From contig OU452230.1 in assembly GCA_911728455.2 (NCBI GenBank), forward strand, positions 5,750,512 through 5,814,511: 64,000 nucleotides of DNA. Direction: 5' to 3'. Below, in pieces: positions 1 to 12,000 of the stretch (position 1 is the first letter of the stretch; every line of letters starts with the position of its first letter). The notes under the pieces were generated by a model. The model was given only the letters and a program-made list of their open reading frames with translations, made no database searches and was not told where the DNA came from. A program made the position numbers and the translations under genes. This stretch comes from Marthasterias glacialis. Taxonomy: Eukaryota > Echinodermata > Asteroidea > Forcipulatida > Asteriidae.

Positions 1-91
1 TGATCACATGTTCGGCGTGCCGTGTTGGGAGGGCAGTCACATTGCCCAGTCGTCATGTCACACACCTTGTTGCTACCAAAACAGTCGCATG
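1..91 (-). CDS. Laminin beta-like exon 14: LE7 (partial, cut by window edge)
   Basis: The exon enters at phase 1 after acceptor TTCTTTCAG. It encodes [19 protein letters not shown] and ends ARRTCD at the window edge, leaving two bases of the next codon. The spacing C-x-C, C, TGQC-C and TCD is that of an LE module and follows LE6 in the beta order. It is too short to appear as an open frame of useful size. Confidence 0.85.
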
Positions 92-3000
92 CTGAAAGAA
101 AATACAGTAACCATCCATGTTTACAAAAAGTAATTAAGTCAGTGGGTGCGTTCGATTAGCTTCCCCGGGTCGACCCAGGTCTGACCCCAGTGCATTCGAG
201 TAGCTTTGACATCATTGTCTTGGCTCACCAAGATCAGATGATCAAAGAAATCTGCTCGTTGAGCAGCGTCACTTGGGGCTGACCCAGGTGCATAACGTCA
301 CAACGGAACAACTGTCTCAATAGCCATCTGTTTTTTGTTTTTTCAGACGAACACTTTCAGGAAGTTTGACACACATTTTTGTCCTAAAAACAGTGACTTT
401 GAGAGCATTCAGCATTTTTTTTTTGAAAGATGTGTACTTTTGTATTAACTTGAGCTTGTAAACTAGTTTAACCTCGCAGTTTTCGATGAGAATAATTATG
501 TTACCATCTTTTCGTTAATCCAAAAAAGTTTCAGATGCAATGCACACAGTGAAAGTAATTCCGGTCGGCTGTCCCATGATATATTGGTATGAATGATAGG
601 TTAAGCTGCTGCTCAAATAGCTCATCAGGAATGAGCACACCAGGATGGACCTGGGCAAGCTAATCGAACTTACCCAGTAAAGGTAAGACTTTACTGAGTT
701 TTTTTTCAAGACTTGTGACCAGGATTGATGGCAACTTCCAAAAAGAGGGTCGTTGGGGGGGGGGGGGGGGAGGGGGTAAAGATGTAGGACTTACGTGTAC
801 ATCCAGTACTGCGGTAGGCATAATACTCTGGTAGGCACATGTCACAGGTTCTTCCTCCAACGCCAGGTTTACACTGACACTGTCCACCATACTCTTCACA
901 CTGCAATGTGCTGCTGCCGGTAGGGTTACAATCACACAGTCTGGCCCCGTCAAAGTAGTATGTCGTCAGGGTGAAGACATTAGACAGGCAGAAGGACTCC
1001 TGACTGGTACCGATACTGTGGAACATCAAGTAGCAATTAGAAGTTATTGACTCCGATGTGAAGGACAAAACAATTATGGTTAAATGTCTTGCGCTAGGAC
1101 ACAAGCAACCTCGTTCCCAGGGGTTATCGATCTTGCCGCGCCATTTTTTTCTGCGTGCCTTGCTTGATCATAACCCCTGGATTTGGCTCATTAAAATGTG
1201 CTAATATCTGGCACATTTTAATTAGGTCTGTGGCCGATTCACTCTACGCGCGAGCTCAAGTATGTTTGCCGCAAAAGAGGCATCAATGTCATAGAGCGTT
1301 GATCTTTTCACATGTCTTATTGTATGCAGTTAAGGGTGACCGTGTAAGATACTCGCATTTTGATACGCCCGTACCAGGAGCTTACATGAGCAGCACATCA
1401 AATCCAGGGGTTAGTGATGAGAGGTATCGATACGGCACGCGCCCATGGTAGCGAGGCTGGGACACGAGCGCCATGAACGGGACCCAAAGCCACACTCTGA
1501 CAACACCAGAACTTGAGTCCAGTGCTTGAGACCGCTCAAACACGACACTCCAAACAAAAAGGAGAGAGAAAATTATTACACCCACCCCATGTTGTTCTGA
1601 TAAACGTCACACGTGCTTGTAAAAGTGGCGGCAACATCGCCCAGCAATGCAGTAGGGTCTAGAAACTCCACAGGGATAGCAATAACTTGATCCTGCAAGA
1701 AATGAAAAAAATAACTTTCTTATTTGTTCATTCATTTACTGCCTTTTTTAAAAGTGTTATTTAGGCCCTTGTGTGAGTGTGATTCAAATACAAATATGTG
1801 CGTATTGAATTTGTCGTTAAGTACATTTCTTAATGTACTATTCAATATTATAAATAATGATTAACTTCATTCTCAATGCAAAACGTTGAACTTAATTCTC
1901 AGCATCTGCATCAAATTATTAACTACCAATGTGACGCTTTCTCAGTAGATTCTTTGTATTTTAAGTAATCCCATTGTATTTCACGATGGAAGGAAGGAAG
2001 ACCATTTAAAGCCACTTAATCCTCCCTGGACTGCATCAGCAAATTAGCCTCAAAACTGAAGTAGTTATTCATTTTTTAATCAATTAAAGGTCAAATTATA
2101 AGTTCCTTATTGTTGCTGGAAATATTACACAGTGGAATGAAATCATCTTGGAAGTATTTTGTATTAACAGTAACCAGCAGAAAAGAATACGACAAGGTGA
2201 CTTACGAACAGCACTCTTGCACCACCCTGGACATTCAAGCTCACAGTCAGGTCCCATTCTCCGACATCAAGCATGAACTGTGACCCCAAGCTCGCATTTA
2301 GATTCTGTGCTCTGCCATCATAGCACCACGATGCGCATAAGGGCAAACTGACCGTCCCCCTCTGCACAGTCCCACTGGTTGCCCCTCTGGGTGAAATGGT
2401 CAAGCCCACTTGGGTTGGTCCTTCGTTGGCAGCCCTAAGGACGATCTGGAACTGTCCACTCAGTTGGGATGGGGGTACAGTCAACGTTGTGGTTGTGGTC
2501 ATCTGCAAATCCGATATGAAAATCATTTGTTTGTTTTTCTTTCTAAATCAAAGAATGTCCTTTCGAATATCAATACATCTATTCATAGTTCTCATCAAAA
2601 GGAAATTACAATGTGACTATGTGAGGCGTGTCGTGGCCGAGCGGATAAGAACACCGGACTCAAGCTCTGGTGTCTCTGATCAGCAGAGTGTGGGTTCGAG
2701 TCCCGGTCGTGACACTTGTGTCCTTAAGCAAGACACGTAACCATTATTGCTTCGTCCTTCGGATGGGACGTATAGCCGATGGTCCCGTGTGTTGTGTAAT
2801 GCACGTAAAAGACCCCAGTGACACTTATCGCAAAGAGAAGGGGTTCGCCCCGGTGTTCCTGGTTTTGATCGGCTGCAGATTGCGCCACAGCACCTTGTGA
2901 ACCATTACATGGTGCTATGTAAAGGAACAGGTCTCATACTTCAAAAACGTAACTCATCATACCTCGCAGGAAAAAAATACTGAGCGCTCTGAGACGCCCA

Positions 3001-6000
3001 TAGAGTGTGATAAAGCGCTATATAAAAACTGCATATTATTAAGGAATCTTAGGAAAACTTGTGTGACTTAGTACAGATGAGGTTACTGTAAAACATTGGC
3101 ATGTTATGATATTAAAAAACATCTTAACTTTTTAACTTTAGCAGTGTAGACGATGATGCCGTTTGAAAGTAAAATAACACATATTTTAGAAATTTAATCA
3201 AATTGAATGCCAATTATACATTGTGCCCATACTTTCCATATAATATCAAATGGATGTTGTTAATCTGAGATCGACTTGCTGTCATTGTGAAAATCTAAAA
3301 ACTATTTTTTGATTTTGGGGTGAACAAAGAAAAATGAATACAGCAGGATGTGAACCTGCAATCTCTGAGTTATCGTGTTGGTGCTCTGCCAACTGAGCCT
3401 TAACTATTTAATAACTCAAATTTTTACTGTTACTACATGTAGACGAAGTACAACTAGATTGTGGCGGAAAAAGCTGGATCTGATAAACAGCAAATTAACA
3501 CCTACCTGGCCCGTGAGCGTAACGTAACCATACCAGCTGAACCCAGCGTAATTCACACTGTCCCTCCCCCAGTTGGGATGGCCAATCGATTCAAACTCGG
3601 CACTGACTGAGTGGAGAGTTGGGTAGTATGCAAAGGATGCTACACTGTAAAGGCAAATTCAAAAAGTAAAAATGAGCAATTCCAACAGGATATATTGTAG
3701 CTCTGTCTATCTGTAGCTCAGTACCATCATTGAGTGTGTAAATAGTCCATGGAAATTGGGTTAAAAGTTCAGTTTCAAAACAAATACGCTCTAAAATTTA
3801 ACTAATAGAAAAAACAAAGCCTTGGATAACTGAATAACCAAGGACAATTTTGGCCGACTTATTCTTGTCAAGACAAACTTTATTGCCAAACTGTACCCAC
3901 CTATTACACTGCCTCCCGTCCACCTGGTCTCGGCAGGCACAGTCCCCCAACATCTTATTACAGGTCCCACTACGTGCCCCGCCAGCATCGCACTGACAGG
4001 GTAAACACCCCTCAGAGTTCCCTGCTGTTAGACCAAAGTAGCCATCCATGCATTCCTCACAGCGCCGACCTGAGGTGAATGTTTTGCACGGGCACTGGCC
4101 AGTGGCATTCTTGTTGCAAATGTTGGAAGCGGCCACGGTTCCAGGGGTGAAGCAGTTACAGCCTGCGGCATGAAAGTGAAATCTCATAGTTCAAATATGT
4201 TATCACTTTAACTAGAGCACACCTAAAATCTAAAGAAGTTATGTTCTCTAATCTTTTTACTTTTTAGGTGAACAAAGAAAAATTGACTAGAACAGGATTC
4301 GAATCAGCGACCTCCATATCAACGTGCCGATGCTCCACCAACTGAGCTATCTAGCCCAAGTTGGCGGTCTCCTTATTTTGTCAATATCTTTGTTCGGGGG
4401 ATGGGGGCAGGGTGTGCCAGTCAGAAGCTACACAACCTGAAACTACCGCATAACCAGGGATCACAACAAAGTTTACGATACAACCTGGGTAGTGGCAGCA
4501 CAGGGATCACCTTAAGGGGATGCCAATTTTTGTTTCAAATATCAAGTAATAAGCCACCAGGGAACTGACCACGCTGACTGGGTCAATTTACTGAGTCAGT
4601 TTGTGGTTTATTACTTGATAAATTTTTTAATGGCATACCACCAGAAAAACAAACCAAACAGATAGTTGACTTATAGTTATAGTTGAGATATTTTTCTTAG
4701 CATGTACCCATTCCTCTTTTTACATTCTAATTTTCTAATTAATGAAAAAAGCAAAAACAGCGATGCAAGTTGTTGGGGTATTCATGTATCACAAAACATG
4801 AATTGACACAATGAAAAATACTGTCGGATCCAATTAAAAGTCCAAGCAACAGTGAAAGACAAAACTGAAAGAAAAGAGTACTGCTCATTCAACCCTGGCG
4901 CCCTGTAATGCGTGTGATTCTGTGGAAAGTAAGTGCAGAAATTTGCTCTTGCGGTGACCTGTAAAACGTGAGATTCCATGGGCCATTAGTGCAAAATTCC
5001 CCTACAAGCACTACCCTGAACATAGGTCCTGTGCTCTTGTGGTGATTTTCATGAAATCTGAGCTCGGCTTGATTTTATAATCAACTTTGAATGTTTCGGG
5101 GTTAATCACTTACTGAGACATCCGTTGGTGTTGGCGTCGGTCAAATCATAGAATCCATCCTTGCATTGGTCACATTTGGTGCCTTGGACATTCACTTTGC
5201 AGTAGCAATCGCCAGGGAGCTAACAAATCAAATATTCTTCTCAGTCAGTACACACAAAACATAGTTATTTGGAGTGTATACACTAATCCGAGGGGCTCGT
5301 CCATGGTAATTTGCCCCACAGCAGCTGTGGACGCCGCACGCGCACAACGACGCACACGCACTGTGAATCCTCGACACTGATTGGTACATATGCGCGGCTG
5401 ATGCGCTATTGTCAAGTCGCGTGCACGTACATGTGCATAGCCGAGGTGGTGTAAACCACCATGAACAAGCTACTTGGATTAGTGTTTAGAAACTCAATTT
5501 GAAAATCTGTCGGGTGAAGACTTTTTGCAGTTAAAGCAGCAAATGCACCTGAACAGTACACAGTTCATCCAACAGTCTGCAATCTGATATCATGTTCATG
5601 TAGTTCAGGCAAAAACACAACGATTACAAAAACAGTTTTAACACACAGCAGTTATGTACAAGTATAATAATAAACTATTGAACTGTATGAAACTTAATAA
5701 CACACAAATCTCAAGACTGAGATAATCGTAAATTGTTAAAGGCAGAAAGACAGATGTTATTTTATAGTTAGTTTCGTTTAACTGGACGGAGACTTCGACA
5801 ATAATTCAACTCTGTATGGACTATAGTTTGGTTTAGCTTCTAGATCGGTCATGTTCTCATATTTCTTTCAATACATGCACATATCTAATGGCTGCCGGCG
5901 TGGTCACTAAACATAGTACATCACAAGAGGGCGACATACTGTTATCGTAACAGGTGACAATCTTTGTTATGTACAGTTCCTGTACATAGTGCAAAGCAGC

Positions 6001-9000
6001 CAAGCTACCATGGGCAGCGCCCCGTCCAGAACCCCCCAGGCCCAAAGACTAATCCTTGAAGAGCAGCACAGGAAAAACAACGCTGACTGGATCCCGAAAG
6101 TGACTGCTTCATGTGTTTTATGCGCTTGTAGGGCACTTAGTACACGGGTGTCAAAATTTTGACGTGATACCATTTCAAAAATTAATCATATTTTACACGG
6201 TCACCCTAAACTGCATACGGTTAAACATATCACATGACCAAGAAGAATGAACGGGGACCAGTTGCTCTTGAGTTGATGCCTCTTTTGCAGGCTACCATGT
6301 TTGAGCATGCGCGTAGACTGGATCGACCACAGACCTAAATGAAGTGTGCCATATATTTGCACACGCAAACTGGCCAAAAGGCCCCCTGCACTAATGACGT
6401 CATTTTTGCTGGAAAAATACCCGCAGGTGAGACAAACATTCCACCACTCACGCCATCAAGGTCATTGGCAGGCCAGACCACACTAGTACAGTATACATCG
6501 CATATTGTATGTCTGATCGACAATCTGACTCATTGTCAGAGATCCAGGTACTTGCATGACCTATTTTTAGCATTTGAACAGAGTGCTACTCCAGGGGTAA
6601 ATAGTGGGAGCAAGGCATGCTGGAAAAAACAGAAGGTAGTGAGATTGATCACGCGTGGGAATGAGGTTGAGGGTTGAGTGCATAGGATGTAGCATAGTTA
6701 CCATAGTATTTGGATTAGGCGTTTGATCATTGATGAGGCAATCTCCTTTGACTAGGCCAGTGTTTGGGTCTTCCCTAGTACCAGGGAGGTAGCAGTTACA
6801 AGGGCTACATGCATCCTCATCTGTCTGAAGCTTGTTAGAAGGGCGGAAATAAAACCTCTCGCACTCGTGACAGTTGATACCTTGGGGAAAGAAATGAAGA
6901 TAAGGGTATGTCATAATGGCTCCATCGGTGTCATGAACCCTAGAGTATCCTACCATGGCTAATTAGTGGGGAAGTGAAAACAACCAATTGCTAATTGTTG
7001 CTTGAAAGATGAAATACATTATTGAGTTTTGGAAGAAGACATTCAGATCATTCTAGTACATGGTGTTACTGTGACAACACACTGAGGAAACAAAGACCAA
7101 GAAGTTTGGTATTCATTGGCTGATCTCAATGAATTGGGGATTATACAAAAGGGAATTCAGTAAATAAGGCATTTATTATTACTTATTTTGCTGCAAAACA
7201 ATACATTCAAGGTGATAATGGAGTTTGTAAGATAAGCCTTTGAACAACATCTTGATGTGTAAGAAAGTGTGCTTCACGCTTGAGTGGTGAAACAATGCAG
7301 TCACAGTTGCTTATAAAAACTTAGTGATAACACTTAAAGACTAACTAATAGTAAATAACTGCATGAGCTTTCGTAGCAACAACTACTTCATCAGATGCAA
7401 TAAGGGGACTTTAAGTGCTATCACTAAGTTTTTATATTTCATCTGTTAAACCAACACGGCTATCTCTATTATATATAACAGTTGTTTATATCAAAACAAT
7501 TCGATAAGGAGAAGGTTAAGATGAGATTTCTTCGGAAACTTATCTAGTATCATGCAGTATTTCTGGCTCATTATGCAAATTGATACTTGTTGAACGAGTT
7601 TAGGCATTTTACCTGCAGTGAAGTTGCGACAGTCCTGGCAGACACCGCCACCGTTGTAGTTACCATTTGCATCCAAGCTTGAGTTGACACTGGCTACCAT
7701 GCCATCAAAATAACAAACATCACTGTGCCCAAAGCAGTTACACTCTGAAATACAAAACGAAAATATCAATAAATCTGCCGCAGCCGCAGATGCTAATTCA
7801 TACATGGTTTTATATCATATATTCCTGCGTATAAGATGCTCCTTATCTGACTTTCAAAGGTACTAAGACATCACTGCTTCTTATCTAACGATGCGCTTTA
7901 TCCGGTGTAGCTTATACTTATTGTGTAACATAAAACAATCATTTCTTTCGTCAAGGGTAATCCTACATGTTATCATTTTATTTAAGTAAACCTACATGCT
8001 GTAGTAGTTTCTGGGGTAGTGAACAAGCTAAAGACGAGAGTTTCTGAGGTACTGTGCGCTGTCATTGACCATGCTACTCTTCGAGGTGCAAACCAGCCAC
8101 GATCCATGCTGTACACGGCTTTAGCATGCACACCAGTGAAATCATTTTTGGGGATTTATATTTCATAGAGCCTGCGAAGTTAACTAGTCTTTAGTTATCA
8201 AGGCATTTACAGGCGTTCTTGTAGGTTAACGCATTGTTAGATGCAATAGAGGGCGTATGCTTTCATTCGATATGCGTTGTATATTTTTCCCCCAAATTCG
8301 AGCCCTGCTAAAGCTGAACATATTTCTTTATCAACTTCTCTACACAGGTATTTTCAGGCCTACAGGTTACAGCTCTCGAGTCGCTTTTGAAGATCCCTTA
8401 GTTTCATAACCAGAAATAAATAAATAAATAAAATTGCTCTTGTAAGTAGGTAGTTCGCTTTCCCATTTTGCAACAGTTGACTCATTTAAACCAGGAGCAG
8501 TTTAAATGTACACGTCACATACATGACATACATGTACCTTGGCAACTGAAACCTCCTTCCCCGGTCTGGTAGGCAAACTGGTTGTAGAATGGCAGGCACT
8601 GATCACAAGCAGACCCCTGGGTGTTGCCACCACACTCGCACATGTAGGTCATTCTGGTGGGATCCTCAATCAACGGCTGCAGGACGCAGTCAGATGCATG
8701 TCCATTACACTCACACTGGGCAAGAATCTCAATGTTGCGTACTGTGTAGTGATGCTGTAAAGACCAAAACCATTCAAGTTTTTTTGAGATTCGTACTACA
8801 TGTAGATAGGCTAACGGCAGCCCTATGGATCCTTCTTCGTAAATATTGTGCTGGCTCAAAAAAAAAGTCGGTGGTGGTGAAACAAATCAAATTTATATCG
8901 TATGCTGTAATTACGGGAGACTTTGGATACTGTAGCAGCAGATGAATAAATCCATTGATCTCGGAAGTGCGTGCATGCTCAGAAATACGCAAACAGTGGA

Positions 9001-12000
9001 AAATTACATGGTGAGTCTGCTGCCACCTAGAGTTTTCAGATGGGTCGTTGGATAGAAATGAATGTACTCTTCCATTGATTGATCAATAATGTATCATGTA
9101 CCATATTAAAGTCAGTTGTACTCCTTGGAGTCAACGATATTTATTAGAATATATAAAAAAAAAATTCAGACAACAAATTGTAATCTAAGCTGGCTTTGAA
9201 TCCTCCCACTGTCCAACCATTCAACATTCAACATTCAACATCCACTTTGGTCGTGTTGGTTTGAACGATACATGTATATATTAACTTTGCCAGCCTTCAA
9301 TATGATATAATGTGGTAAATACATCTACACAGTTCACAGAATATACAGTTAGTCCTGTGCCACCATAGAACAAGACAACCAGTACGATATTTATTAGAAT
9401 ATATTATGTTTACATTGGTCATGTTGTTATTTGTTAATGGTTTTAGCTGATTGTTGGTAACTCATTGAAGAATTTTACCAAGTGTGCCAAGAGTAGGAGG
9501 GTTAATACAGATTGCCATGATGTCCCGGACGGTTAGCTCAAGAGCCTAGTGGTAAGTGCTAAGTAGTAACCAGTTCACATCAGGATTTATTATTTTCTTT
9601 CGACACAACATGAGATTTATTCAGCCTGGATCGCCCAACCTCGGCCATCAGCCACGGCCGGTTGTTGGTCCCTTGGCCGGAATCTAGATTCGAATCTCGG
9701 CTCACATGGACTTACCTCCAAAGATCGTATAGCGCCGAAGGCACAAGATGTGTTACTCCGGCTGAAATGTGAAGTATGCTCTGGACGCCATTTCAGTAAG
9801 CAAATCTTTTGATATAGCAATAGATCAGTGCAGACAATGACCATTGCTAACAATGCTATAACAAAACATTTGCTTACTAAAATGGCGCCCATGCCGTACT
9901 TCACATTCCAACAATAGAAAGAGCTCCAGTTACCCATCTTGCGCCTTCGGCGCTATACGATCTTTGCTTACCTCCCATTGATCCGAAAATAGAATGATAA
10001 ACAATGCCTTTTGGATAGGACGTCAAACTGTAGGTCCTGTGCATTGTGTTATGCAGATAAAACACCTAGGACACTTATAGTGAAAGAGAAGGGGGCTTGT
10101 CCCTATGTTTCTGGATCGGCGCGTAAATGCGCCCTCTCTGAGCATGCTTGTAGTATAGTTTCTGTGATGCGCATTTGAAAATATTGATATGGAACTTGCC
10201 CCATAAAAATGCAGCCATTTCCTTCATAATTTTTTTTTAATGATGTAGGTAATGAAATGTTGTTTTTATTGAGCCCAATGTCTGAGTCTCGGTCCTCAAA
10301 ATCATGACTATGACACTGGAGCGAATACAAGATTTAAACTTACATAGTCATCGGAAAAGATACCAAAGCTTATTTCCATATTGTAGAAGTTGAATCGCAC
10401 ATATCTGGCTCTCTGCCATTCTACCAGCTCCGTTGGGGGAGAGAAATCAAACGAGATCTTCGAAGGGGAAAATAATAAAGACAACTTATATCATTTGCTC
10501 TTTACTGTTAAAAAGGTAGTGATATTGAGTAAGATTTAAATATCACAGTGGTACATTGTAAGTATATTTAATTCTCCACTTGTACTTTTGTTACTGTTTG
10601 AAGTGGGTCTTCAATGTATGTACGTAATTCAGCTATAAGTGAACATTTAATCATGTTAATATGTAAATTTTAAAGAAAAAAAATACCAGTTTCCAAAACA
10701 ATCAGATTTCCCAACATGGAACTTTGACTGGGGGCTGGATCCATTACTCCGCAAAAGCAACGACGAGTATGATATTGATATTAAAGATTTACATGTACTT
10801 TAAATTAATGATGTGAGTAATAAATTTGAAATGTATTTGAAATAGTTTTTTATTTTTATTTTTTTTTTTCTAGTAATTTTTTTTTTTTAACTGGCCTGTA
10901 GGATGACAAACATAACTTGAAAACTCATCAAACGAAAAAAAAATTACTCACCACTTCATTCCTTGGTTGGCTGGGGATGGAGTACTGAGTACACAGCACA
11001 GAGCTTGCCGCACTCACGGATGTGCTGGACGGTATGTTAAACTCAGCTGAACACTGGCTAGTAGAAGTTACTTTGTATTCCCACGGAGTGAATGCGATAC
11101 CATCCGTGGACTTGAAGACGCCCATTTGGTTAGGACGCACCGAGTCCCCCATTCGAATACGGATCGTTTCCACGAGGTAAGCCTAATAGAAAACAACATA
11201 CAAGACAAGGTAACTAAACTAGACAAAGTAACTATACTAGATAAATTCGTTATCACATGCACACTTGTGGAATACAGAAAATATAGCACGTCTGCGTCCC
11301 ATATTGAACTCGGCCTTTGGCCTTGTTGGATATGGGGCGCAGAAGCGCTACATTTTTCCGTATTCCACTCGCGCTTGTGTGATAACGAATTTATCTTCAA
11401 GCAAGCGTGTCACTTTTTAATTTGCAGTGAATTTACAATAGGATTCTGTAGATGAGAGTAAGAACAGGGTGTGATATGGGCCGTGCAATATGACTATAAA
11501 TCTCACTCTTGCTGCTATAGATTGACCAATCAGATTTGAGGATTCAAGTTTACTTAACAATCGGCAGTTCTTATACAGCTCTTATCACACCCGATTGGCG
11601 TCTAAAAGCGTTCATTATTTTTTACAACAGGTGTGCAAAGCCATGTTTGAGATATAAGACCCAATTAAATAACACTTTGTTTGGCTTTACAAGGTAACGC
11701 GACACAATCTGCAGCCAACCATGGCAGAAACACCGAGGCAAACTCCTTTTTCTTTATGGTGTGCACTGGGTTCTTTTACAAGCATTACACAACTAACGGG
11801 ACCTTTGGCTTCACGCCCTTTCAGAAGGATGAAGGATGGACCAATTGTGGCTTTAAAACCCTGCAGCCAATTGTTCACGAATTGCATTCGTACACATAGG
11901 TGGTACGCTTTTATTTGCGTATTCAAATGAATACGCTTAATTATGCGCAGAATTAACTTTCTGTATTCTTCTTGCAGGTCCTTCATGTCCTTAGGAGACA

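Noticed and set aside
2627..2715. Functional tRNA-Leu gene
   Set aside because: The cloverleaf-like head is followed by a SINE body and tail, and diverged copies recur in the window; the acceptor ends do not pair cleanly.
4285..4357. Functional tRNA gene on the minus strand
   Set aside because: Boxes A and B are recognisable, but the acceptor stem is not complementary and a second decayed copy lies at 3305-3410.
9617..9937. 106-codon minus-strand frame, with a relative at 31809-32081
   Set aside because: The similarity between the two frames is explained by the 248-bp hAT MITE they share; there is no domain and no start context.
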